Program-made: the position numbers and the translations under genes
From: an uncultured Bacteroidales bacterium
GTDB taxonomy: Bacteria > Bacteroidota > Bacteroidia > Bacteroidales > Salinivirgaceae
Reading direction: 5' to 3'
NCBI GenBank assembly: GCA_937981765.1
Contig: CALJOM010000006.1
Coordinates: 186,001-250,000, forward strand
DNA: 64,000 bases
The notes under the pieces: model-generated
What the model was told of the DNA's origin: nothing
The model's input: only the letters and a program-made list of their open reading frames with translations
Database searches by the model: none
Shown: one piece after another, positions 1 to 8,523 of the stretch
Position numbering within the stretch: position 1 is the first letter of the stretch
Layout: every line of letters starts with the position of its first letter

Positions 1-744
1 CATCCGATGAGCATCTTCCATGTCCATAATCAAATACGAAATGTCGTCGGCAGCCTCTACCAAATAGACCAATGGATGTCTGCTAATCTTTCCAGATTGT
101 TTTAATCCACATTCCTCAACAATTTTTTCAAATATTGCTCTTTCAGAAGTAAAATAGCCATATTTCATTTTGCCGGCCGCCGAAGGGTAAGGGTATTTCA
201 CGGTTGCAGCCAAAGATGCCATGGTTAGAGAAAATCCACCAGCTCTACGACCCGGGAATTGATGCGTTAACAGCCTTAGGGCGTTAGCGTTTCCTTCAAA
301 TCGGGTCAAATCGCTCCATTCATCATTCGAATACAAGGACTTTAAATCTTCTCTGCTGATGAAGAATGATGAAATAGAATCTTCTCCGGAATGCCCAAAA
401 GGAGGATTTCCCAAATCGTGAGCCAGGCAAGCGGTAGAAACAATCGTTGGTAGTTCGTTAGCTAGGTTAGAATTAATATTTTGTTTCTCTATAAGAAAAT
501 CTGCCACAATGCGTGCGAGTGAACGGCCAACACTCGCAACCTCAAGGCTATGCGTTAAGCGGTTATGTACAAAGGTTTCTTTAGGAAAAGGGAATACTTG
601 AGTTTTACTTTGCATTTTCCTAAACTCCGGAGAAAAAATTATTCGATCGTAATCGCGCTGAAACTGAGAGCGTATATCTACCAATCCACTATCACTACGC
701 TGGTCGTAACGAACCGGGCTTAAGAGCTTATGCCAATCCATCAT
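1..744 (-). CDS. dgt: Deoxyguanosinetriphosphate triphosphohydrolase (dGTPase), 3' part cut by window edge
   Basis: HD-domain enzyme that hydrolyses dGTP to deoxyguanosine and triphosphate. I translated it from the sequence; it begins MMDWHKLLSPVRYDQR and stays open to base 1, so the C-terminal part is missing. Family hallmarks are the N-terminal R-x-x-F-x-x-D-x-x-R-I-x-F-S-P-x-F-R segment, the metal-binding histidine in NRLTHSLEV, the HD pair in CLAHDLGNPPFGHSGE, and an EGNA motif (in RFEGNANALR). Two adjacent ATG codons (742-744 and 739-741) could both start it. A TAnnTTTG -7-like element lies just upstream on the minus strand. Function is assigned from family resemblance and is secure; only the extent is uncertain. 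Confidence 0.93.
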   Translation of the reverse strand, partial: MMDWHKLLSPVRYDQRSDSGLVDIRSQFQRDYDRIIFSPEFRKMQSKTQVFPFPKETFVHNRLTHSLEVASVGRSLARIVADFLIEKQNINSNLANELPTIVSTACLAHDLGNPPFGHSGEDSISSFFISREDLKSLYSNDEWSDLTRFEGNANALRLLTHQFPGRRAGGFSLTMASLAATVKYPYPSAAGKMKYGYFTSERAIFEKIVEECGLKQSGKISRHPLVYLVEAADDISYLIMDMEDAHRM

Positions 745-762
745 CCTATCTGTTAATTATTA

Positions 763-770
763 CAAAGATA
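763..770 (-). promoter_or_regulatory. Putative Bacteroidota -7 element upstream of dgt
   Basis: The minus strand reads TATCTTTG, an exact match to the Bacteroidota primary-sigma -7 consensus TAnnTTTG. It lies about 20 bases before the dgt start and would give a very short leader. I do not see a good TTTG element at the usual distance upstream, so support is partial. Confidence 0.35.
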
Positions 771-920
771 ACCCATTCCGATAGAAAATTACCTCTATCA
801 AATTTAATTTTGGGTTTATTGATGACAAAACCCTAGAACCAATTAAAAGTTGATGTTTGAAAGCTAATTGGTTGTGTAATGGTCATGTAATCGGCAGTAT
901 ATAAAAATATGTAATGAATC

Positions 921-940
921 TTCAAGTTTTCAAACTTGAA
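921..940. promoter_or_regulatory. Perfect inverted repeat, possible operator
   Basis: Nine-base arms TTCAAGTTT and AAACTTGAA flank a two-base centre (TC). The repeat ends 44 bases before the ATG of the EEP-family gene, within its probable promoter region. It has no T-tract directly after the stem and such a small loop that it looks more like a dimeric repressor site than a terminator. The regulator is unknown. Confidence 0.45.
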
Positions 941-984
941 AAATTTTTGTATTTTGTAGCCGAAAAAGATAAAATCCCATAGTT

Positions 985-2025
985 ATGAAGAAATATTTTA
1001 TACGAGCTGTTTTAACGTTTCTGGTCGGAGTATTGCTGATTTTTATAATTTTTCTGGGAACGCTTCAAATTACTGATTATCGTCCGGCGCCTGTGGAGCT
1101 GATTCATAAACATACAATCTACGATACACTACCAATAGAAAAAAACTACACCTTACTTTCTTGGAATATCGGCTACGGGGGGCTTGGAAACGATATGGAT
1201 TTCTTTTACGACGGTGGTACTAAAGTTAGAACCTCAGAACACAGAACCTATCAAAATCTAGATAGCATAGAAACTTTAATCGTTAAACACAACCCAGATT
1301 TCCTAGTTCTTCAAGAGGTAGATATTAACTCCAAACGTTCCTATTACATCAATCAGCATGAACGTTTCGGAAATTTTTTTTCAAATCATCCTTATTCAGT
1401 TTTTTGTTATAACTATAAAATTCGATATCTGCCATTTCCCTTCGATGACCCCTTAGCAAGAATAGAATCGGGTTTGTTAACCTTTGCTAAGTTTTTTCCA
1501 CAGGAAACCTATCGTCATGCCTATAAAGCAAATTTCCCATGGCCTAAAAAACTTTGGATGCTCGACCGTGCTTTTCTCGAAACAATCTATGTTCTCTCCA
1601 ACGGTAAAAAACTTCATCTAATTAATACACATAACACAGCTTTCGACGACGGGACAATCCGGAAAGACGAAACCCTACAGCTCGCCAGCTATGTTAAGGC
1701 ACTTTATGAAGACGGGAATTATATTCTTATCGTGGGAGACTGGAACCAAACTCCTTATGACACCATTTCAAAACAGACACCTTATTTTCAGATTCTACCT
1801 CTACAAAAAGAACTATTTCCTGCCGAATGGACTATTGCTTGGGATAAATCTACTCCAACCAATCGGTCGTTACAAACCAACGACCCCCAGGAATGGGTTG
1901 TTGCCACCATCGACTATGCAATAGCTTCTCCTAATATAATTGTTAACTCTGTAAAAACTATAAATCAAAACTTTATCTTCAGTGATCATAACCCAATAAA
2001 AATTCATTTTTCATTACGCAATTAA
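985..2025 (+). CDS. Membrane-anchored endonuclease/exonuclease/phosphatase (EEP) family hydrolase
   Basis: A 346-residue protein with one hydrophobic N-terminal helix (about residues 7-28), so it is probably an inner-membrane or exported anchored enzyme. The remainder is an EEP fold: SWNIGYGG early (catalytic Asn), LVLQEVD (metal-binding Glu), THNTAFDDG, VGDWNQTP (Asp/Asn pair) and a C-terminal SDHNPI (catalytic Asp-His). All catalytic motifs are present, so it should be a Mg-dependent phosphodiesterase or phosphatase. The substrate (nucleic acid, inositol phosphate or lipid) cannot be told from sequence. It appears to be a single-gene unit, separated from the following operon by 185-190 bases that contain a promoter-like element. 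Confidence 0.85.
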   Translation: MKKYFIRAVLTFLVGVLLIFIIFLGTLQITDYRPAPVELIHKHTIYDTLPIEKNYTLLSWNIGYGGLGNDMDFFYDGGTKVRTSEHRTYQNLDSIETLIVKHNPDFLVLQEVDINSKRSYYINQHERFGNFFSNHPYSVFCYNYKIRYLPFPFDDPLARIESGLLTFAKFFPQETYRHAYKANFPWPKKLWMLDRAFLETIYVLSNGKKLHLINTHNTAFDDGTIRKDETLQLASYVKALYEDGNYILIVGDWNQTPYDTISKQTPYFQILPLQKELFPAEWTIAWDKSTPTNRSLQTNDPQEWVVATIDYAIASPNIIVNSVKTINQNFIFSDHNPIKIHFSLRN

Positions 2026-2114
2026 AGGTAATTATTAGTCAATCCATTGCGGCAAGTAAACGGATAATGTTAATCCCGAAAGACTAAAATACCCTGTAAA
2101 AAAGTGGGAAAATA

Positions 2115-2144
2115 TTTCGGTTGAAAAAAAAATTTCTATTTTTG
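2115..2144 (+). promoter_or_regulatory. Putative promoter of the cheR-cheB-sia operon
   Basis: TATTTTTG at 2137-2144 matches the Bacteroidota -7 consensus TAnnTTTG exactly. TTTC at 2115-2118 sits 18 bases upstream as an imperfect -33 element (consensus TTTG). It lies about 70 bases before the first cheR start and is the only good candidate between 2026 and 2210. Confidence 0.4.
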
Positions 2145-2216
2145 ACACATAATTTTTGAAAAACTTCGATTGATATTTTAATATCAGCTAAAGAAGTTGG
2201 AAAGATAAATGTGAGT

Positions 2217-3059
2217 ATGGTATCACTGGAGGAAAGTAACAAGATTGTAGCCGCGATAAAAAGTGTATCAACCTACGACTTTAGCGATTATTCCGAAAAA
2301 TCGTTTCGTCGTAGAATCGACAAAATACTGGAAGACTTCCGAATGTCGGTTGATGAACTGATATCGAGAATTTTACGCGATAAAGATTTTTTGGAACAGG
2401 TTGTACGAGAAATTACGGTAAACACAACCGAATTATTCCGCGACCCAGAACTATGGATTACATTAAAATACAGAATCTTACCCAGGTTTCAGCAGAATAA
2501 ATCTATCTTTATCTGGCATGCAGGATGTTCCAGTGGGCAGGAGGTATACTCCATGCTAATTCTACTTCACGAGCTTGACTTATTTGATAAAGCCAAAGTT
2601 TTTGCCACCGATCTCAATACAGAAATGCTAGAGAAGGCAAAACAAGGGGAGTATCGATACCGTTTTAATATGAACTACCTTGATAATTTCGATAAAGTAA
2701 TCAAAGAGAACCCCTACAACTACGAGGATAAAAAAGACGTTGCCTACGAAAAATATTTCGACATTGATAAAAAACACGATTTGATAATCATGAAGCCCTT
2801 TCTGCGCAATAAGCCCGTTTACAGAAAGCACGACCTGGTTAATGATAAAAACATTTTCTACTCCAAATTCGATATAATTTTCTGTCGGAACGTAATTATT
2901 TATTTCAACACCAAGTTGCAAAACAAAGTACTCGAAATGTTTTCGAGCAACCTGTATCGCGATGGATATCTTATTCTAGGAGCCCATGAAAGCATATTAG
3001 GTCCGGTAGCCAATAATTTTGAACGGACCAAAGGTATTTATAAGAAAAAATCGTATTAA
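2217..3059 (+). CDS. cheR: CheR-type protein-glutamate O-methyltransferase
   Basis: SAM-dependent methyltransferase of the CheR family, which methylates glutamates on chemoreceptor-like coiled coils. The helical N-domain carries TTELFRDPELW (catalytic Arg in FRDP), followed by the SAM site: GCSSGQEVYS with the conserved Glu, FATDLN with the SAM-binding Asp, and FCRNVIIYF. All key residues are present, so it should be active. GTG at 2211 is an alternative start two codons upstream of this ATG. No chemoreceptor, CheA or CheW is in the window, so its substrate is not obvious. It is the first gene of the run ending with the ABC transporter and is followed 12 bases later by a degenerate paralogue. 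Confidence 0.88.
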   Translation: MVSLEESNKIVAAIKSVSTYDFSDYSEKSFRRRIDKILEDFRMSVDELISRILRDKDFLEQVVREITVNTTELFRDPELWITLKYRILPRFQQNKSIFIWHAGCSSGQEVYSMLILLHELDLFDKAKVFATDLNTEMLEKAKQGEYRYRFNMNYLDNFDKVIKENPYNYEDKKDVAYEKYFDIDKKHDLIIMKPFLRNKPVYRKHDLVNDKNIFYSKFDIIFCRNVIIYFNTKLQNKVLEMFSSNLYRDGYLILGAHESILGPVANNFERTKGIYKKKSY

Positions 3060-3071
3060 CCAGTTAGAGGT

Positions 3072-3902
3072 ATGATTACAGACATTGGAATAGTTGATAC
3101 GAAAAAAATTATAGCAACCATTGCTGAGAATTACGGAATCGATTTCAGCAATTTGGCACTTACCGCATTTAAGCGTCGCTTAATTAAAGTAATGAACGAT
3201 TACAACTTTTCATCCGTAGTAGACTTTATTCACAAAATAGAAACCGATCCACGACTTTTTGAAAAATACCTCTCCGAGGGAATGGTTGACACCACCGAGA
3301 TGTTTCGCGACCCTTCGTTTTGGCGAGAATTACGCGATATTTACATCCCGGAACTAATCAAAACCTTTGGAAACATTCGCGTGCACATTCCTGGGGTATC
3401 CAGTGGCGACGAAGTATATAGCCTGATGATTTTATTGAAAGAAACCAAACTAAATGACAAAGTTTCTGTTCTCGTTAGCAGTTTAAGTCAACTCCGCCTC
3501 GATGCCATTCGCAACGGAGCATCGTACGATTTACGTAAGATGGAGAACTCAGATGCTAATTACAAACGGCTCAACGAAAACGGAGAATTATCTAACTACT
3601 ATCGAACCGAAAACAACAAGGTTGTGTTAGATGCCTCGTTAGTTGCGGGAGTTGAGTTCCTTAAGGGGAGTTACATTAAAGACCTCAACGAAAAAGGCTT
3701 TCACTTAGTTCTGTATCGGAACCGAATGATCTACATGAACTCAACACTTCAGGATCAAGTAGTACAGAAACTTTTTGACAGTTTAGTGGTAGGAGGAATT
3801 TTGTGTATCGGAGCTAAAGAAAATATTGAAACTTCGCCTGAAGCAAAAAAAATGTTATGCCTTAATCCTAATGAAAAAGTTTACAAAAAACGTATAGCCT
3901 AA
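3072..3902 (+). CDS. CheR-like protein with eroded SAM-binding site
   Basis: A 276-residue paralogue of the preceding CheR, collinear along its whole length: TTEMFRDPSFW, GVSSGDEVYSL and a C-terminal GGILCIGAKENI. The catalytic-domain Arg and the Glu of the SGxE motif are kept. However, FATDLN of the neighbour has become LVSSLS, removing the SAM-binding Asp, and FCRNVIIYF has become LYRNRMIYM. Loss of these positions suggests weak or no methyl transfer, so it may be a regulatory or scaffolding pseudo-methyltransferase. The gene is intact with normal codon use, which argues against simple decay. Its stop overlaps the following cheB start region by one base, indicating translational coupling. 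Confidence 0.75.
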   Translation: MITDIGIVDTKKIIATIAENYGIDFSNLALTAFKRRLIKVMNDYNFSSVVDFIHKIETDPRLFEKYLSEGMVDTTEMFRDPSFWRELRDIYIPELIKTFGNIRVHIPGVSSGDEVYSLMILLKETKLNDKVSVLVSSLSQLRLDAIRNGASYDLRKMENSDANYKRLNENGELSNYYRTENNKVVLDASLVAGVEFLKGSYIKDLNEKGFHLVLYRNRMIYMNSTLQDQVVQKLFDSLVVGGILCIGAKENIETSPEAKKMLCLNPNEKVYKKRIA

Positions 3903-4465
3903 TGGAACAATACAAAGCTGTAATAATAGGTGGTAGTGCCGGTAGTTTTCAGGTTGTTACAAGGATAATATCATCGTTACCCAAAAATTATTCGTTACCG
4001 GTATTTCTATGTCTACATCGGCTGAAGCATGTTCGATCAGGCTTCGTTGAAGCATTAAGCATTAAGTCAACCTTACCCATTTGCGAACCCAACGATAAAG
4101 ATCCTATCAAACCAGGGATAATTTATCTAGCACCGGCCAATTACCACATGTATATTGAGCTAGGAAACAAATTTTCACTATCTACCGAAGAACCGGTTAA
4201 CCACAGCCGGCCATCGATTGATCTTTCATTCATATCTGCAGCCTACAATTATAAACGAAAATTAGTAGGCGTTATCCTTTCCGGAGCCAATAAAGACGGA
4301 GCAATAGGGCTTAAAAAAGTTAAGGAAAATGGTGGCTTAACAATAGTTCAGGACCCTAATGAATCCCAAGTGCCTACCATGCCCAATGCCTGCTTGCAAG
4401 TTATGAAAGTAGATCACATTTTTTCAACCAACGAAATAATTCGTTTTCTCAACAAGCTTGGATAA
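3902..4465 (+). CDS. cheB: CheB-type protein-glutamate methylesterase, catalytic domain only
   Basis: A 187-residue protein equal to the C-terminal methylesterase domain of CheB. The triad is visible: Ser12 in IIGGSAGS, His39 in LCLHRLKH and Asp132 in SGANKDGAIGL. A PTMPNACLQ segment near the end also fits the family. The usual N-terminal receiver domain is absent, so phosphorylation by CheA cannot control it directly. It probably removes methyl groups added by the upstream CheR from a receptor encoded nearby. The start overlaps the end of the preceding gene by one base, and the next gene begins three bases after its stop, so it lies in a tight operon. Confidence 0.85.
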   Translation: MEQYKAVIIGGSAGSFQVVTRIISSLPKNYSLPVFLCLHRLKHVRSGFVEALSIKSTLPICEPNDKDPIKPGIIYLAPANYHMYIELGNKFSLSTEEPVNHSRPSIDLSFISAAYNYKRKLVGVILSGANKDGAIGLKKVKENGGLTIVQDPNESQVPTMPNACLQVMKVDHIFSTNEIIRFLNKLG

Positions 4466-4467
4466 TC

Positions 4468-5223
4468 ATGGAAAAAATAATTAAATATAGACGACAAATC
4501 TCCTTTTTGATTCTTCTGGCCGGGGTAACACTCACTACCAGTATAATCATAGCCGGTGCTCAGTACGTTGTTGAATATGAGTTGGTTATTCCACAAGCCG
4601 TTGGCATCCTGTTATTGATGGCAATCTATATTAAGGTTCGAAACATTTACCACGAAGTGAAGCAAACACTCAAACAAATTGAAGATGCAAATTTACCTGA
4701 AAACATTACCTTGGAACAGGTAATGAATCCTCAGCCGGAAACCTCCGAGCAGCGAATCCAAGAAAATAAAGAGCGATTCAATCATCTGGTAGAACAATTT
4801 CAAAAACTTCAGGACCCTACAGAAATAGCCCAAAGCTTCCTTTCGCGAATGGCAAAAGAATTTGAGATAGTTCAAGGATTATTTTATCAGTTCGATCCTA
4901 ACGCCGATGAATTTGTGCCAATAGCGGAATATGCCTATTATAGTAATGAAAAGCCTGCTCCGTTCAAAATCGCTGAGGGATTAAATGGACAGGCTGCACG
5001 CGACAAAAAAATGTTATATATAAGTGAACTACCGGAAGATTACCGGAAAATAGTTTCAGGTCTTGGAAATCGAGAGCCAAACTTTCTACTGATTATTCCC
5101 ATAGTTCATCAGGAAAAAGTTGTTGCACTTACAGAGCTGGCCTTATTCAAAAATTTAACTTCAGAACAGATATTAATATTGGAGAAAATTTTAAATCAAC
5201 TTTCTGGAAGTTTTGAAAAATAA
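4468..5223 (+). CDS. Membrane-anchored GAF domain protein
   Basis: A 251-residue protein with two N-terminal transmembrane helices (about residues 9-31 and 37-56), a short helical linker rich in Glu/Gln, and one GAF domain (about 115-250). The GAF domain carries FKIAEGLNGQAA and ISELPEDYRKIVSGLG, closely matching the GAF of the next protein (IGEGLIGQAA, KEIPEDYVTLTSGL). I therefore see it as a paralogous sensor lacking an output domain, perhaps partnering or antagonising the downstream phosphatase. The ligand is unknown. It is 2 bases after cheB and about 35 bases before the phosphatase gene. Confidence 0.7.
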   Translation: MEKIIKYRRQISFLILLAGVTLTTSIIIAGAQYVVEYELVIPQAVGILLLMAIYIKVRNIYHEVKQTLKQIEDANLPENITLEQVMNPQPETSEQRIQENKERFNHLVEQFQKLQDPTEIAQSFLSRMAKEFEIVQGLFYQFDPNADEFVPIAEYAYYSNEKPAPFKIAEGLNGQAARDKKMLYISELPEDYRKIVSGLGNREPNFLLIIPIVHQEKVVALTELALFKNLTSEQILILEKILNQLSGSFEK

Positions 5224-5258
5224 GTAGATTTGCGTACTCAAAACCATTTTTGGAACTA

Positions 5259-7889
5259 ATGAGAATCGATAGCAGCAGAGCAAAACAAATTAGGGAGTTC
5301 TTCCTCGGGAGCAATTCAGAATCAGGAATTCCTGTAGGAATTATCATCATTGGGTTAATTTTCCCGCTCTTTGCTTGGATTATCGAATTCATTACCAAGG
5401 ATTACGAGATATCTATTTACGGACTTGTACAACTACATTCTAAAAATCCGGCAATAATTTTCGTGGATTTAATCCCAATATTACTAGGATTTGGAGGCTA
5501 TTACCTGGAGAGACTGTTTAAAACCACCGAAGACTATTTGCAAAGCCAAATCAAGCAACGCGACAACTTAATTCAACAGAACGTTCGAATAGCCAAACAA
5601 ATCGGAGAAGGAAACTTCAATATAGATGAAACCCAAATAGACGATAAAGACATATTGGGGAAATCGCTCATCCGCATGCGCGACAACCTTCTAAAAACTG
5701 CAAGGAAAGAAGCCGATCAGAACTGGATTGCCGCAGGTAAAGATCGGATATCCGATATCTTGCGGATGCACAACGATATTGACAAACTTTCCTACGAAAC
5801 TTTGGTAGCCCTAATCGATTATATTAAAGTTATTCAAGGCGCCTTTTACGTTTACGACGAGGAAGAACAACTCCTTGTAAATAAAGCTACGTATGCTTAT
5901 AATCGTCGAAAATATTTGAATCAAAAATTCGCCATAGGAGAAGGGCTCATAGGTCAGGCAGCTTTCGAAATGGCAACCATCTATCTTAAGGAAATTCCTG
6001 AGGATTATGTTACCCTAACCAGCGGATTATTAAAAGATCGCAAGCCAAACACTATATTGATAGTTCCATTGATTACCGATGAGAAACTCCAGGGTGTTGT
6101 AGAATTTGCCTCGCTTGACCACGATATTTCACCCCTCAAGATTCGGTTCCTCGAAGAATTAAGCGATATTATTGCCCGAACTCTTTTCAATCTTAAAGTC
6201 AATGCCCGAACCGAGAAACTGTTGCGCGACGCTCAGAAAATGACCGAAGAGCTACGTGAAAATGAAGAGGAATTGCGGCAGAATGCAGAAGAAATGAGGG
6301 CGACGCATGAAGAACTTGAGCGAACCAACGCCAAGCTGGAACAACAAATTCAGGCTGTTGAAAATACTCAGAAAAAACTACACTCACTGCTTGAAAATGC
6401 CTCCGAGGTAATCTCCATTTACGACGAAAATTCACGTTTGATCTATATATCACCATCTGTGGTAAACATTTATGGGTTTACCCCTGAAGAGATGATGGAT
6501 GGGAAAGACCTCGACAGGCTTACAGCCAAAGGAATGTCTGATTGGAAAGAAATGTTTCAAGCGCTGCTTAAAGATCCCGATACTTCACGGCGCATCCAGT
6601 ACACCTACATGCGGAAAGACGGAAGAAAAATCCATGTAGAAACCGTTGGGCGCAACCTACTTCACGATCCTGCAATAGAAGGAATCATTTTCAACTCACA
6701 AGACATCACCGAACGTAAGCGTGCTGAAAAAGAGGAACGCATGAAAAGTAAAATGCAGGCCTTATCGGAGAACTCACCCGATATGATCATGCGCTTAAAT
6801 TTAACCGGACAGTTTTTCTATGCAAACCCCATAGTGCAAATATTTACAGGTGTCGACAATAAAGCCATCGTTGGGAAAACACTCGATCAAGTCGACTTTA
6901 ACGACAAAATTAAAGAGTTCTTTACTAGAGTTTTGGTCGATGTCGGAAGAACTAATCAGAAGCAAAGCTATGAAATTATTTTCCCTACCACCTTTGGTGA
7001 TAGAATCCAGCAAGTAAATGCTATCCCCGAATATAACGAGGAAAAAGAACTCGAGACCGTTCTGATAGTTGCTCACGATATAACTGAGCAAAAACAAATT
7101 GAAAACGAAATCAAAGAAAAGAATAAAAACATTACGGAAAGTATCAATTACGCAGAGCGAATACAAAAAGCCCTACTTCCTGACACACGAATCGTACAAG
7201 AATATCTCCCCAAATCCTTTATACTCTACAAGCCACGCGATGTAGTAAGTGGAGACTTTCCGTGGTTTTTTGTTAAGAACGATGTATTTTACATTGCTGC
7301 GGTTGATTGTACCGGACACGGAGTTCCCGGAGCACTACTTTCGTTTGTAGGCTATTTTCTGCTTAATCAAACAGTTGACCACGATGAAGATCTACCTGCA
7401 GGTAAACTTCTCGACATTTTCCATTTAGGTGTTAGAAAAGCATTAAAACAAGATATGGAAGGAGCCAATGCCCGCGATGGTATGGATATAGCCTTCTGTA
7501 AAATCAATATGAAACGTCAAAAACTCCAATATGCAGGTGCTCACAGGTCGCTTTATCTCCTAAGAAATAAAAACCTAGAAGAATTCAAGGGAAATCGTAA
7601 AGCTATAGGTGGAATTCCATTGGGTAAAAAGCCTGAGGAGGATTTTACCAATTACGAAATTGATATTCGCCAGGGTGATAAGATATTTTTCTTTTCCGAC
7701 GGTTTACCTGACCAAGTAGGGGGGCCGGACGGGGATAAATATTCATCCAAACGAATCAGAGATGCAATCCTAAAGTATCCTGATTACAGCATGATTCAGT
7801 ATTACATCTATTTCGACAAAGATTTTAAACAATGGAAAGGAGAGCGTCGACAAATCGACGACGTACTTTTAATTGGAATTGAATTTTGA
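5259..7889 (+). CDS. Membrane GAF/PAS sensor with SpoIIE-type PP2C phosphatase output
   Basis: An 876-residue signalling protein. Order: two transmembrane helices (about 25-45 and 62-80), HAMP-like linker, GAF domain (about 165-310), long Glu-rich coiled coil (about 319-375), two PAS domains (about 375-490 and 500-620), then a SpoIIE serine/threonine phosphatase. The phosphatase metal-binding acids are present in SGDFPW, VDCTGHGVPGA, FFSDGLPDQ and QIDDVLLIG, so it should be active. With the SiaB-like kinase and SiaC-like protein following, it fills the role of SiaA in the Pseudomonas aeruginosa SiaABC switch, dephosphorylating SiaC. TTG at 5250 is a possible earlier start; ATG at 5259 is preferred. 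The coiled coil is a candidate methylation target for the upstream CheR/CheB. Confidence 0.85.
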   Translation: MRIDSSRAKQIREFFLGSNSESGIPVGIIIIGLIFPLFAWIIEFITKDYEISIYGLVQLHSKNPAIIFVDLIPILLGFGGYYLERLFKTTEDYLQSQIKQRDNLIQQNVRIAKQIGEGNFNIDETQIDDKDILGKSLIRMRDNLLKTARKEADQNWIAAGKDRISDILRMHNDIDKLSYETLVALIDYIKVIQGAFYVYDEEEQLLVNKATYAYNRRKYLNQKFAIGEGLIGQAAFEMATIYLKEIPEDYVTLTSGLLKDRKPNTILIVPLITDEKLQGVVEFASLDHDISPLKIRFLEELSDIIARTLFNLKVNARTEKLLRDAQKMTEELRENEEELRQNAEEMRATHEELERTNAKLEQQIQAVENTQKKLHSLLENASEVISIYDENSRLIYISPSVVNIYGFTPEEMMDGKDLDRLTAKGMSDWKEMFQALLKDPDTSRRIQYTYMRKDGRKIHVETVGRNLLHDPAIEGIIFNSQDITERKRAEKEERMKSKMQALSENSPDMIMRLNLTGQFFYANPIVQIFTGVDNKAIVGKTLDQVDFNDKIKEFFTRVLVDVGRTNQKQSYEIIFPTTFGDRIQQVNAIPEYNEEKELETVLIVAHDITEQKQIENEIKEKNKNITESINYAERIQKALLPDTRIVQEYLPKSFILYKPRDVVSGDFPWFFVKNDVFYIAAVDCTGHGVPGALLSFVGYFLLNQTVDHDEDLPAGKLLDIFHLGVRKALKQDMEGANARDGMDIAFCKINMKRQKLQYAGAHRSLYLLRNKNLEEFKGNRKAIGGIPLGKKPEEDFTNYEIDIRQGDKIFFFSDGLPDQVGGPDGDKYSSKRIRDAILKYPDYSMIQYYIYFDKDFKQWKGERRQIDDVLLIGIEF

Positions 7890-7925
7890 AAAAAAAATTG
7901 TATTTTTACATAAACAACACTTAGT

Positions 7926-8510
7926 ATGGATGGTAAAATAGACGTAAAAGAGTTGCTTGAGTTCGTTTATAGTTTCTACAAAACTATGCGCGAACACGAG
8001 GTAACCTTGGTTTACGAAGGAGATGTCACCCATCAGATTACAAAGGCCTTTACATCTCTAACAGAAGCCAACATGGAAGCACAATTAGAGGATCCCTCAA
8101 CACAGAAAAAAGTCTTCCACGTAATGGTAGAGTGTTTACAAAATATTAGTAAACATGCCGAAGATATTAACCAAAAAGACGATTCCATTCCAAGAGGAGG
8201 TGTTGGAATATTTATTTTGAGTAAGGCCCAAGATAGCTATGTAGTTACTACCGGCAATGTGCTAAGCAAAGATAAAATTCCACAAATCGTCGAGATGCTT
8301 GAAACAATCAATAGACTTGATAAAGAGGGGCTTAAAGATCTATATAAGCAACGAATAAAAGAAGGACGCATATCAGCCAAGGGAGGGGCTGGCCTTGGGT
8401 TTATCGACATCGCCAAAAAGACCGGAAGCAAGCTGTTTTATCAGTTTCTCAGCATTAACGACGAATACTCATTCTTTGTTTTTTCAACGATGATTTCAAG
8501 AACAAACTAA
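7926..8510 (+). CDS. siaB: SiaB-family protein kinase (GHKL-like)
   Basis: A 194-residue protein recognised as the SiaB/DUF6272 family. An N-box-like helix is seen in VMVECLQNISKHAED (about residues 67-81) and a glycine-rich lid in SAKGGAGLGFIDIAKK (about 150-165), consistent with a histidine-kinase-like ATPase fold that phosphorylates a protein partner. In P. aeruginosa SiaB phosphorylates SiaC on a threonine and SiaA reverses it. Here the phosphatase gene lies 36 bases upstream and the SiaC-like gene 13 bases downstream, giving the same gene set in the same order. Function is by homology and context. Confidence 0.82.
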   Translation: MDGKIDVKELLEFVYSFYKTMREHEVTLVYEGDVTHQITKAFTSLTEANMEAQLEDPSTQKKVFHVMVECLQNISKHAEDINQKDDSIPRGGVGIFILSKAQDSYVVTTGNVLSKDKIPQIVEMLETINRLDKEGLKDLYKQRIKEGRISAKGGAGLGFIDIAKKTGSKLFYQFLSINDEYSFFVFSTMISRTN

Positions 8511-8523
8511 AAAACATATAACC

